64,000 nucleotides of DNA from Cyprinodon diabolis (Eukaryota > Chordata > Actinopteri > Cyprinodontiformes > Cyprinodontidae): assembly GCA_030533445.1 (NCBI GenBank), contig CM060068.1:34931510-34995509 (forward strand), in the 5' to 3' direction. Both the position numbers and the translations under genes were made by a program. Every line of letters starts with the position of its first letter. The first letter of the stretch is position 1. The notes beneath the pieces are model-generated. The model did no database searches and had not been told where the DNA came from. It saw only the letters and a program-made list of their open reading frames with translations. Shown here one piece after another: positions 33,006 to 44,256 of this stretch.

Positions 33006-33330
33006 CAGGGCTGCAACTAAGGATTATTTTGCTAACCGATTAATCAGTCGATTATTTTTCTTGATTAATAATCGGATAGTAAAAGGTTATTTACATTTTT
33101 TTTTACAGAATTAAACAAGATGAAACTAAAACTTTTCCTCCTGTGAAGTTCTGGATAGCAAATATTGACAAATGAAAACATTCTTTTTATCTTTAATGCT
33201 AAAAAAGTATATATTTCTTCACAATTTCTCAGTTAAAGGCATGTTTTAGAGTATCTATACTCCAGTTAAGGAAGAATTGATTAATAAATTGAATTATTTC
33301 AATAATCTATTACTAACAATTAATGGTTTT
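33006..33330. mobile_element. hAT-like terminal fragment
   Basis: Begins CAGGGCTGCAACTAAGG with an ATCGATTA-type A/T-rich end. Related to 3017-3230. No matching right end found. Confidence 0.5.
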
Positions 33331-34775
33331 AATTTGCTTCTGAGTATACTTGAGCAAATATATCAACTAAATGCAATCACGCATGTCCTGCAACAGGGTC
33401 CAATTTAATAGCAAATACCTATTTGGTGTTATCATCAATAAAAGGCAAATGCTATCTTCCAAATCTGATTTTAAAGAATACTTGTGAGCAAAAACGAGTC
33501 AATAAGTTTCGCTTTTACTGCACAAAAAGACAGTCTTGATATTAATTGAATCAAGTGAAAGACAAGTGCATCTGTAAGTCAGTTTGTCTTAATACATGTA
33601 GCAAGAAATGACGCTTACAAGGTTTTATAAAGTTATTGTTTTAAAACCATCACATGGAGCATACATGATTACTGGGCATATAATATAATAATACCTGTAA
33701 TAATCTTTACTGCATTTGGTTGTGTTTTTTTTAATGTCTACTTTAAACACAAACTTGTGGGAAATGTTTTTTTTACATATTAATTTTCTGAAGATGCAAA
33801 ACATTAGCAGAATTTTATCTTAGAAGCAGATAAAAATCAATAGTTGAGTATGAAACATTTAAAAGGAAAACTGATAGCATTTTAAACAGTTATCTAACCA
33901 ATAACATGGGGAAAAAGTCAGAATTCTGACTTTAATCTCAGAACCTGATAGCATTTTAAGCAATTATATAACCAGTAATAGGTTCATGGGTTATAGAGGC
34001 AGCTATGAAATGGGGGTTAAAACAGCTCAAATTTAAAGTATAATACCTTTCTGGGCAACACAGATTCACTTTTGGGTTTAAAACATTAATATAGGCCAAA
34101 AAGAAAGCAAGACGACCAGCTAATGATTTAAATTTAAATTATAAACCTTGAGTTTACATCCAGATACTAATGAATTCTGATTATATGCTTTTATTTTTAC
34201 CTATACAACTGCTGCATATTTGGTGAAATAATGGGAAATGCAAAACAAAAGTCATAGAAACTCCAATTTGGTTTAATTCAACATGGGATTGTCAGGTGAG
34301 AACGCAGATTATTGAAGGGTTACTGTTTAGCTTCAGAGTTTAGAGATAACAGAAAGAGGAATGTGTGTGTCTGAGTTTCAGGATCAGCAATTAAACCAAG
34401 GAGGCAGGAGTTCACAGTCCTACCTAATGCCTTCAGGTCATATGTTCATGTCAGTCACTGCCTATGACAGCAACTCAATTTTTTTTTAATTAAATATATA
34501 TATTTTGTTAATGTCTAGTATAATAATCAATTTTATCAGGAGGTAGAGGTGCTTCATTTCACATTAATTGGAAAACAATCAATGTAATTCAATTTCGAAA
34601 TGATGTAGCAACGTTGTTTACATGTAAGGATAACGTATTTATATACATATACACAACAACCATAAATAATACACGTGGCTATGAAAGTATTAAGATTAAA
34701 AAAAATAGCCTAATGTAAATCAGTTCAATAATACACACCTTGTTTTTCTATACAGGAATCCCAGCAGTTGTTGGG
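33331..34775. other. Unassigned AT-rich sequence
   Basis: Non-coding. A short AGTCAGAATTCTGACTTTAA motif at 33916-33935 is the same unit as the minisatellite at 36345-37155, standing alone here. Confidence 0.45.
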
Positions 34776-35070
34776 AGGAGAAGGTTTCCTTGGATAGCAA
34801 CCTGCTAGCTTCCAGCTAACGCCTAGCTGTTGATGAATTCCACAATGTCAGGGCAAAAACCGGCAGACGGACCGGAACACAGCGCAGAAAGCAGCGGTGA
34901 ACCGCTCCACACTGACCCGGCGAGGCTAATACACTAACCACTCCTTCTCTGGGGCAGCAGTGCATCCTGTTAACGGCAGACAAACATCCCATTTGATGAT
35001 TTCTCAAACAGTCTTCCCTCTCCCGCGGCCATCTTGCTTTAACTCCTCCCACACAGCTTGACTGAGTCAC
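34776..35070 (-). promoter_or_regulatory. fhip1b: Candidate fhip1b promoter / first non-coding exon
   Basis: A GC- and CpG-richer patch in AT-rich surroundings, with an AAGATGGCCGCGGGAG-type motif on the minus strand (near 35025-35040) typical of vertebrate YY1-class promoters and early 5'UTRs. It lies 8 kb upstream of the leader acceptor at 26736 and on the correct strand. The open frame across it has no domain. The link to fhip1b is inferred. Confidence 0.4.
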
Positions 35071-35439
35071 AGCGACGCTGCTGCTTACAGCTGCATGGAT
35101 TCACAGCGACCCAAACCCAACCGGTTCCGTTTACTCTGGTACAATGTGTGCTAAAATGGTCTAGTGGAGGAGCAGTGTTGCCAACCCAAGCAAAAATATT
35201 ATTATTTGTATAGTGCAAACATACAGAAGAGGATTAGGGCTACTGAAAAAAAAACAAAAAAAACAACAGATTTTTAAAACTTATTTCAGTTTAATAGGGC
35301 TCGGGATCCACGTTGCATTGTGGGACGTCGCGGTCATATTGACGGCTACGCAAACGTAAACATAGCTCTGATACAACATTGTTGTTGAAAGACGAGATGT
35401 AGAAGTAAAGAGAAAAAAGATATCAAAATCCCGAAAAAG

Positions 35440-35694
35440 ATCTGGAATTTACCAGGACACATTAAATAGAGAAGCCACGGACCGGTATGTTGACAAAATC
35501 AGCATTATTAATAATTTGGATCCATATGAAGTTCCAAACAATGAGTGGAGCACCGATGAGTGAGCGCCTATACTTCAAAACAGTTCCGAAGCTACAAGTC
35601 CTTGGAGTCTCATATGCAGTTCATGAATGGATGGGTTCAGGAGCTGCAGATCATAAAGCCAGCAAACAGTGGGAACACAGTAATCCGTACGAAG
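35440..35694 (+). pseudogene. YqaJ-type second protein, N-terminal fragment
   Basis: A frame reading KISIINNLDPYEVPNNEW stops at a TGA near 35570. It resumes in another frame with SYKSLESHMQFMNGWVQEL, then meets a GTAAGC donor-like site at 35695. The DPYE-x-P-x-x-x-W and YKSLE...GWV words are characteristic of fish transposon proteins that carry a YqaJ-like nuclease domain. Residues normally between the two blocks are missing, so it is deleted and frameshifted. Confidence 0.6.
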
Positions 35695-35965
35695 GTAAGC
35701 TGTGATCAGACGGGCTCTGGAACCTGCTAGTTTAGCAACTGCTAACCGCTAATGCTAACAACCACTCACGCATGTAATGTACTTTTAACTTGCTGCTATG
35801 TGTTTCAAAGGTGTAGTTAGTAACGTTAACTGCCAACCCTCCGGGTTTCTCACGTATTTGAGCCTTTTCCCGTTGCCGTTTTTTTTATTTTCCCGTAAAA
35901 GAGCCCAACTTTGAAGGAAAGAAACAAAGTAGGCTATACAATAAAACCGTGCATCTTTAACTTAC

Positions 35966-36209
35966 CAGAATGAAAATGCAGGGGACACACTCTCAATGAC
36001 ATTGGAATACTGTGGAAAGTTATGTTTGGTCGTACAGCCGCGATCCAAGCTAGCCGACTCTTTATCTCTGACGCTTGGTCTCCATGGTTACGCCTCCAGG
36101 CAGGAAAGCGGTGGAAAGTTAACCCATTTTCTATGTTTTTCCCATGGCGATCATGTGTTGAACTGTTACAGCCCACAATACAGCAACGGTTTACCATGGT
36201 TGAAATCAA
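35966..36209 (-). pseudogene. THAP-domain exon of transposase
   Basis: Encodes MVNRCCIVGCN at the start, a Trp in LAWIAAVRP, and VCPLHFHSG at the end: the C2CH zinc-binding pattern and conserved Trp/Pro of the THAP DNA-binding domain. The exon ends at donor GTAAGTTA. No downstream transposase catalytic exon remains within the element. It is likely a relic, though the THAP frame itself is intact. Confidence 0.8.
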
Positions 36210-36344
36210 GTTAAGGTGAAATTAATCAGGCTGAGAAGGAGTACAGTATGCGGTAGTCATAGGCAGTAGTCTGAGCCGCGGTAAAAGAGGCCGTCAATAT
36301 GGCGGCAACGCAAAGTGCTTACGTCATGACGACCAAGCCCTATA

Positions 36345-37155
36345 TAGGAAATAAATCAGAATACTGACTTTAATCTTAGAATTCTCACTTTAATCTCAGA
36401 ATTCTGACTTTAATCTCAGAATTCTGACTTTAATCTCAAAATTCTGGCTTTAATCTTAGAATGCTGACTTTAATTTCAGAATTCTGACTTTTTTCTCTGA
36501 ATTCTGACTTTAATCTCTGAATTCTGACTTTTTTCTTAGAATTCTGATTTTTTTCTCAGAATTCTGTCTTTGATCTCAGAATCCTGACTTTTTGTCTTAG
36601 TGATATGGCTTTAATCTCTGAATTCTGACTTTTTTTTTTCTCAGAATTCTCACTTTAATCTCAGAATTCTGACTTTAATTTCTGAATTCTGACTTTAATC
36701 TAAAAATTTTGGCTTTAATCTTAGAATGCTGACTTTAATTTCAGAATTCAGACTTTTTTTCTCAGAATTCTGAATTTAATCTCTGAATTCTGACTTTTTT
36801 CTTAGAATTCTAACTTTTTTCTCAGAATTCTGACTTTGATCTCAGAATTCTGTCTTTTTGTCTCAGAGATATGGCTTTAATCTCTGAATTCTGACTTTTT
36901 TCTCAGAATTCTCACTTTTTTCTCAGACTCCTGACTTTAATCTCTGAATTCAGACGTTTTTCTTAGAGTTCTGACTTTTTTCTCAGAATTCTTTCTTTAA
37001 TCTTAGAATTCGGACATTTTTCTCAGAATTTTGACTTAAATCTTAGAATTCTGGCTTTAATCTTAGAATTCTGGCTTTAATCTTAGAATTCTGACTTTAA
37101 TCTCGGAATTCTGACTTTTCTCTCAGAATTATGACTTTAATCTCAGAATTTTGGA
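36345..37155. repeat. Minisatellite, 20-bp unit TCAGAATTCTGACTTTAATC
   Basis: About 40 degenerate copies of a 20-bp unit, each carrying GAATTC inside the dyad CAGAATTCTG. Two unit types alternate, ending in TTTAATC or TTTTTTC. It starts immediately after the ISL2EU-like element. Non-coding. Confidence 0.93.
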
Positions 37156-38473
37156 TCTTAATGTATATGGGCACCATGAAGGTAGAGATCTCTAGAGAGC
37201 ACTCAGCTTCACTGACAAAGATGTGAGTTTTTTGGGAGGGCCAGTAACACGTAGGAAAATGATGGAATTAGGCGACTTTTTACGTGCCCCAGGGGTCCCC
37301 GGTGATGCTATTCCATTAATGGAAGAGCAGAAGGTGATTAAAACAAGAGAGCTAGTTTAGTCTCTAAAACAGATATGGCTATATGGGTCCAATATGTCAA
37401 ATAAGCTTTATAGGCATTACAGTTTTAATCTGTCACCAAAGCACAAGTTTACGCAAATATATATATTCAAAATAAATTCAAATTCAAACCTGACATTAAT
37501 AGTAGTTCTGCTGCACTATATATCACACTATATCAAACTTAAAGACTAAATAAAACATTCTAATTATTACATAGACAGGTATGGAGCATTGCAGGCTAAC
37601 AAAAAAATCAAACGACCCCCATTCCAAAGGGTTGGACCCCTTTGTCCATTTTAATTTGCAGTTTTCAAAACAAAAACAAGGCTTTGTTGGTCTACTGTAT
37701 AAAACCTCGACCTCATCCTTATTCCTGACATTTTAAATTTAAAAACCTTCTTGGATGGGAAGAGAAACATCTTCAAACTTGGAAACAAAGTCCAGTGGGT
37801 TCTCATATTTTTATTTTATTATTTTGGAGAAACAGATCTTATTTCCTGAATTGTGGCGTTATCTTCTGTGCTCAGAGAGTGTTGCTATTTCATAGAAGTT
37901 CTGTTTGTATAAGGCAGGGTCTCGCTCCATCAGGTGGTTAGTAAATTTTATGCGGATCAGGGTAGGGGCAGTATTTGAGTTAAGGGAGGATGGGGGGGAT
38001 GGCATCTCCCTTCTTAAAAAAAACCCTAAAAAAATCATCCCCCTTCTTAAATTACCATCCCCCCATACCATCCCTTGTGACATTGTATTAATGAATGTGT
38101 CAGATTTCTACTATATATTAACAGTTATGGCAATAATATTGTCCTTTTAACATTTGGCAGGCTTACGAATAGCCTGAGCAAAATAAATAAAATCAAAGAA
38201 GTGGCCTACCAAGACTATGAAGCTGATCCCAATGGGAAATTTGTCCTCTGCATTTGTCCCTAACTATGTAGGGGCAGTGATATCCATGCCAGTCCAGGGA
38301 CTGACTGCAGTTCTACTGAAAGTTGCCTTGGTCAAGGTCACTGACCAGACACGGAACAACTATACCATGTATATTGCTATATTGCTTTATGTTAATAGAC
38401 CATATTTATTAGGCTATGTATGCTTCCAAAAGAACTTCCACTATCCCCCTTCTTTTTTTATAACTATACTACT
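37156..38473. other. Unassigned, with dispersed repeat at 37620-37800
   Basis: 37620-37800 is a copy of the repeat at 14050-14350. A G/C-run segment lies around 37980-38070. No gene recognised. Confidence 0.4.
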
Positions 38474-38914
38474 GGGTAGGGGTGAGTATTGGCATGGGCG
38501 TTGCAATATGATACGTCACGATGGGTCATGATACAATATATCACAGTATTGCAATGTCACCATATATTGTGATATTTTTCCTGCTATAAAAAATTGAATG
38601 TAAAGCCTCTGTATATGTTCATCTGATGATATTGAGTATTTAGTTATTTTGGATTTGATGTTGCTTAGGGTTCGAGTCAGTCTTTCACTGTGACCGCCTC
38701 AAACTACAGATATAACACTGCATCGCACAGTAAAAGGGCTCCACAGCGCTATCTGCCCAATTGGCAGTACAGCGGTAGCCCATTTTCCCTCATTGTTTTA
38801 AATTAAAATCTTTTTTTTTTAAATAAATCAATATTAGGAACTAAAACATCAATACTATATCAGGCAGCCAAAAATTACGATATATTTCCAAAACGATTTT
38901 CTTTACACACCCGT
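38474..38914. mobile_element. Probable hAT-like MITE
   Basis: Starts TAGGGGTGAGTATTGGCA and ends near TTTACACACCCGTA, with ATATATCACAGTATTGCAAT-type interior. The ends are complementary in the first bases, but no clear TSD is found. Confidence 0.5.
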
Positions 38915-41189
38915 AATCGGGGGTGGACATTCATCCAGTTCTCTCCTTGACAGCAGTTGGAAGTTATTAGCAATTAGCAAGACACTTAAAAAAGGAGTGG
39001 TTCTGAAGATGGCAGCCACAGACAACTTCTCAGTAACTATGCTTTCTGGCTGATGTTTTGGTCATTTTTGAATGTTGGTGGTGCTTTAAAATTCGTGGTA
39101 GCTTAAGAAGGACTCTACAACCCACACAAGTGGCTTAGGTAGTGCAGCTCATTCAGGTTGTCACATCGATGTGAGTCTGTCAGCGTCGGGTCCAGGGGGG
39201 CTACCAGAAGTACACCAGGAAGTCAGAAGGGCCACCACTTTTACTATGCATACGGTCAAAAAGTGATGCAAAAAGCTTTGTGAAATCATAAAATGTGTAA
39301 ATAGTAAATCCAATTAAAACACAGTTAGTGTAAAACACAACATAGTGATTAGAGAATTTCAGAGAAAGTGGTTTTGCGATATAGCGGTTGGATCTTCCTC
39401 CCCCATCTTCACAACAGACAGAGGAAATACAGAGGGAAAGAGTGAAAGGTATTTCTCAGTATTTTTTGATAATTTCCTTTTTAAAATGTATGATTTTCGC
39501 CCAAATGCTTTTAGACTGTGAGTAATTGACACAAAACCTATTTTAAATATAGATTGGGAAATCCAGTTTTATTATATTCAATATTTCTATTAATCTTTAA
39601 TCTGGAGTTTGCTCTCATAGTTTGCTTTTGTTTCCCATTATATATATATTAAAATCATTTAATATATTGTTCCTCCCTAAAAAAATAACCACTACCCCAG
39701 ATAACCTTATTAACATGAGAAAAGTGATTCATTCATTAGTCTTTTAACAGAGGGCAGCAAGCAGGCAACTTTAGACACAAAGCAGAATAAAAAAAAATCA
39801 GTAAATTGCAAAAATAATGCCTTGGACATCTAGCCAGCGCTATAGGACATCAGTTTATACTGTATGGTTTGTCAGCCGCTTAATGTCAGGATTAAATTAT
39901 GGATAGGCAAACATGCAAAAAAGCACCACTTTAATAAGAATGAGGTTTTAAAAAGTCCCAATGGCATAAAATACTGCCGAATTCCATTAAATTGCAGTTT
40001 GTTGCAGTATTTAAACACCGACTGAAAGGCGGGAAAAATCCCAACATTTTTGTGGTTGTTGAAAGCTTTTTTTAAAGGCCCGGTGGTGTTCAGTGTCCTG
40101 ACTAAATAGTTTTTTATTTTGTTGTGTGGCATTTGATACACCATCTAAAACAGTGTTTTCTCAAATTAAGCATGGCTGCCCATGCTCTTCTTATACAGTA
40201 CGTTTAAACTCAATTCATCCAATAGGGGAAGTAAACTGCATTCTGATCAGGTCATTTGTGCTGAATAGATAAAAAAAAATGAAATGCTGCTTTTTATGGT
40301 GGATTTCATACATTCTTCTGCATCAGCGTTTGCTTCTGTATTTATCTCATTAAATGTCATTAAATTAGTCTGTCTTTCAAGACAAAAGCAGAGCAGAAAA
40401 TACATAATACCTGTCTGCCATAATTGAAAACTGAAACGTATGGAAATTCAAGTTGTAATTCTTGTCTCCTCCGCCAGGTGGTACTCACATGGTTGCAGCT
40501 GTGCAGAAACTCTTTCTGAGGACATTTGGTTGTAATGCTTTAAAATAAAGGAAAATTACCTTTGACTACTGTGTTGTTTTTCTATAAACAGCTGCTAAAA
40601 AGATTTTGATCACTGAGCTGGTCTGCATTACAGACTGACAACGGTCGTTATCATATAAAATGAATATGTTATAGTTTTTACTGTCTGTGTTTCCTTGTTT
40701 TTCTTCTTTATAGTAAATATCAGTGATATCTAGAGGGTAATTTCCTTGTATCAGCTGACAGTTTTAAACATGAATTTCTCATGCATGCAACAGAAAAATT
40801 TAATTTAATTTCCCTTTTCATCATCTCCTTTATTTAATATTTCTGTAATTTTGTTTGTTGATTTAATTCAAGTAAAACATGATTAAAGCAAAACTAATAA
40901 AAAAATGCATAAACATGTTCCTTCTGTGCGTTACAAACCTAAATACTTATTATTCATCATTACTCATACATTTCTTTTGTTATTTAATACTGTACTTTGT
41001 TAATTTAATACTGTTAATTTGATACTTAATTACAGCGGGATATTGTTGTTTTTTACTTTCATTGTTGTGGTAAATATTATGTTTTTATTATCCTTATTTT
41101 TTTTACTATAGATGTCAGTATGCCTCTTTGTTTTATGTGTCAGAGTTTTTCTTAAAATGAAACCTGTAAATGTCATATAAAGTGCCTTG
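38915..41189. other. Unassigned intergenic sequence
   Basis: AT-rich; no coding, RNA or bounded mobile element seen. Confidence 0.45.
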
Positions 41190-41652
41190 TGTTATGGTTC
41201 TCATTTGTTGTGACTCTGAGTTTTCTGTTATCAGTTGTTTTGTTTTTATTTTCCATAATATTCTAGCATTCTTTAGTTACTCTGTTGCCCCCTTGTGATT
41301 GTTTTCTTTCCCCTTGGATTCCCTCTTGCCAGTTCCACCTACACCTGCTCCTCATTCAGCTCGTTAGTCCATCCTTTGTTTTGTTCTCCTTAAATACTCC
41401 ACCTCTGCAGTCACTCAGTGCTGGTTCCTTCTCGTTGCTGTATTGTCTACTCTGCTTGTCTCTCCCTGGCTCCTCAGACTCGTTTTTTCCCCTGATGTCT
41501 CCATGGTTTTGGTTTGTTTAATATTTTAAGTTGGATTTTTGGATTTCTGCCTCTGCTACCTTTGGTCTGCAATTAAACCTCTCAGAACTCATCTCTGCTT
41601 CACTCGTCTCTGCATCTGGGTCCTCAAGCAACCTCACCACCCATTGTTGACA
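41190..41652 (+). mobile_element. Solo LTR, 463 bp, TSD CCTTG
   Basis: Begins TGTTATGG and ends TTGTTGACA. Exact 5-bp duplication CCTTG at 41185-41189 and 41653-41657. A TTAAATA box at 41390-41396 and an ATTAAA signal near 41572 give promoter and poly(A) features in plus orientation. The GCATCTGGGTCC word near the 3' end resembles the young gypsy LTR, so a related Tf1/sushi-type family is likely. No internal region remains. Confidence 0.8.
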
Positions 41653-43389
41653 CCTTGATGAAAGAAATATTTCACAATAAATATATTTGAAAACAATATT
41701 ACACAAGTTTTTTTTTCAGGTTTTTCATACGCTTGCTTATCTTTGATTTCCCACTGCTTATTTCAATGATTGAATTAGGAATTTTCTGAATCAACAAAGT
41801 CTCCCAGACAGGCATGCTGGGGTTGAACTGTTTTGTGTCAAATATGCAGAGCAATAAGTGGTTACTTATAGCTATTAGTTTTTCATGATGAATTTCTTCT
41901 AAACTGAGAATTTATTTCAATGCATGAGACTCAGACAGTTTCTTTCAATTGTTGAATGTGATCAAAGATGTCCTCTTTGTAAGATTATGTGAATTATGAG
42001 GATTATGTATGGAGGGATTGAAAGTAGTGCATTCTATGACTTTTTTGATAAAAAGTTTTGCGCTTTCTTAAACATACATTAACTAAAGTATGCTCAAACA
42101 TGCTGTGTATTGTAAAGCACCCGTCTGGTATTCTGTCTTGCTTGTGTGTCCCCACCCTGAACATTGGTGTACATCCTAACCCGTGTTAATTACCTGCAGT
42201 CTGCTTGCTGTTAAATATTCATCGTTGCGACCCACCCTGCTTCCTCTTGCTTCCCACTTTAGGTGTCTGTCCTTAAAAAACATGTTTGGCTAAATAGCTG
42301 TTAGCATATGCTGAAATGAACCCTGATAATCTGATTGTTATGGTTTAAGAAACGTTTTACCCCCTTTGCCACTGCTCTGGTTTTTCTTTTAACTCTTGCA
42401 TCTGCTGCTTTGGATGAACATCAATGCTTGAAAGTTCAAAGCATGCGGCACCCAAAACACATCATGATGAAATGGCCTGGACAGCCAGGAGCCAGGGACC
42501 TCATGCTGCCCCGTGATGCATTTTCACTATAGACTTTGTAAACCAAACCCCCCTTACTCTCAAAACACATTTAGTGTGAAAGCGCCATTAACTCTGGTTT
42601 GTACTCGACACATTCAACTGTGTGGTTATGAAGAATTGTTCATTTCTCTGAATTTGCTGCTGACTAAGCACACACTGCTCCCTATGGAATGAACAAGATG
42701 TAGACTTTTCCCACTTTAATAAATCTTTGCCATAAGAACCAGGATCACCTGAAGTATACAGTACATGCCTGCAGTGCATGTTGAGATTGGACGCTGGGAG
42801 CAAAGACCTGCACAGGGCAGCACACCAAAGCGAAACTATAACTAACCCTATGAATAATTTTTCTTTTTTTTTGCTCATGAACTAAAGTAAAAAAAAAAAG
42901 ACAACATTTCAGCTACATCTAAAGCATAGTTTCTCTTAATGAATGTTGATCAATGCTTTTTGTTTAAGTCCCATAACTACCTATTGAATTAATTCTATGA
43001 AGGCGACTAGCTCCTCCTAAATAGGTACTACCGAACCTGATGAATTACAGGTGAAATTGAACACACCCGTTTGAAACAGCACCAGATCTCTGGGATGCCC
43101 TCTGTTCGAATAACCTGCATGGATGGAGCACACAGACTGAGATAAAACTCTGTTTCCTGACAGAAACTGCATCGTTCAGTGGCAGGAAAGGCTGCTGATA
43201 AACACCAGAATATATATTCAGATACATTCATGTTTGCATGTCTGCTTCTTAAAGGGTTGCCTAGCTACAGAATCTAGCAGATGGTACAGCATCCTCTCTT
43301 TAATGCAGTCCATCCTCCTATAGAAGTCAGTCAGGTGTTGAACATCAGGCAAACATGCTTCCATCCTATGATAAAAGAAAAGAACTAGA
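41653..43389. other. Unassigned intergenic sequence
   Basis: No recognisable gene or bounded element. The short open frames lack domain features. Confidence 0.45.
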
Positions 43390-43630
43390 AGATCAACCTG
43401 ATAAAGATTCTAATCATTCAAAGGCCTGATTTCTTTTCTTTTAGTTAAATCGTTGCTTTCCATCCATCCAATCAGCAGCCTGACTGTTTGTCTTTGTTTA
43501 GGCCCATTTATGGTGGTTCTGTTTGCCAAGCTGGAGAACATGCTCCAAAACTCATGGTACGGCAACATCCTGCTCACTGGCATCGTAGCCCAGCTGGCCT
43601 GTTATCCTCAGCCTCTCCTACGCTCCTTCC

Positions 43631-44243
43631 TGTCATGTCTGGCTGAACCTTACGGACCCACATGCAGAATCAGGCTCGGACACGACTGAAGGGAGAAAGT
43701 TTATTGTTAATTCAGCAAACACTGAATGGAGAATAACTGAGAGTCTCTGGGAATACACTGCCACAGGCTGTGCAGGTGGCTGGAGGTGCGCTGAGGGAGG
43801 AGGCGTTCGTCACGGAGCTGTCACTGAGGTGGTGAAGAGCGGGCAGTCAGACTGAGGTGAACGTTAGAGAGTTTTCACTGAGGCGGTGGAGAGCGGGCAG
43901 GCTGACAGAAACTAAGCTGCAGATGGGATCAGCACGCTGAGTTAGACGCAGAAGGGATCCGTCCGGGAGCGTTTAGATTAAACCTGGGGATCCAGAGACA
44001 CAAGAGGTGAGCAATCAGGAAGCTTTCAACAGGAATCAGATTAAACCTTCTCGAGGGGAATTTCACGTGGGCTAGATTGGTACCAGAATATGGGGACCAT
44101 CAGGCGCAGAAGAAATGGCTGCAGCTCCTTAAATCCCTCTCAGGTGGATGGGTTGATAGATCTCAGGTGCTCAGACAGCCAGCCACGCCCACCTGCAGTG
44201 CTCCAGAAGAAATAGAAAAACACTCCACTCAAGGGTTCTGACA
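43631..44243 (-). repeat. 3' LTR of the gypsy element
   Basis: 613 bp. It differs from the other LTR at one site (TTAGAGAG here, TTAGGGAG at the equivalent position near 48814). In sense orientation this is the downstream LTR and supplies the poly(A) signal AATAAA. Confidence 0.95.
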
Positions 44244-44256
44244 TCACCCCCCCCTC
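44244..44256 (-). promoter_or_regulatory. Polypurine tract for plus-strand DNA synthesis
   Basis: On the minus strand a GA plus eight G's and TGA directly abut the 3' LTR. The purine run overlaps the pol stop codon. This is the expected place and composition for the second-strand primer. Confidence 0.8.

Larger units (their letters stand above)
35295..36342. mobile_element. ISL2EU-like DNA transposon, internally deleted
   Basis: Inverted ends TAGGGCTCGG and CCAAGCCCTA, extended by matching TCATATTGACGGC and GCCGTCAATATGGCGGC subterminal blocks. The flanking TA on both sides fits a 2-bp duplication. Inside are a plus-strand YqaJ-type fragment (35440-35694) and a minus-strand THAP exon (35966-36209) facing each other. 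A THAP transposase plus a YqaJ nuclease-type second gene is, as I recall, the ISL2EU layout. A P-element relative is the alternative because of the THAP domain. Confidence 0.65.

Noticed and set aside
35934..36209. A host THAP gene
   Set aside because: The exon lies between inverted transposon ends beside a decayed transposon gene, with no further exons visible.
36345..37155. CRISPR-like array
   Set aside because: The units are contiguous without spacers and the genome is vertebrate; it is a minisatellite.
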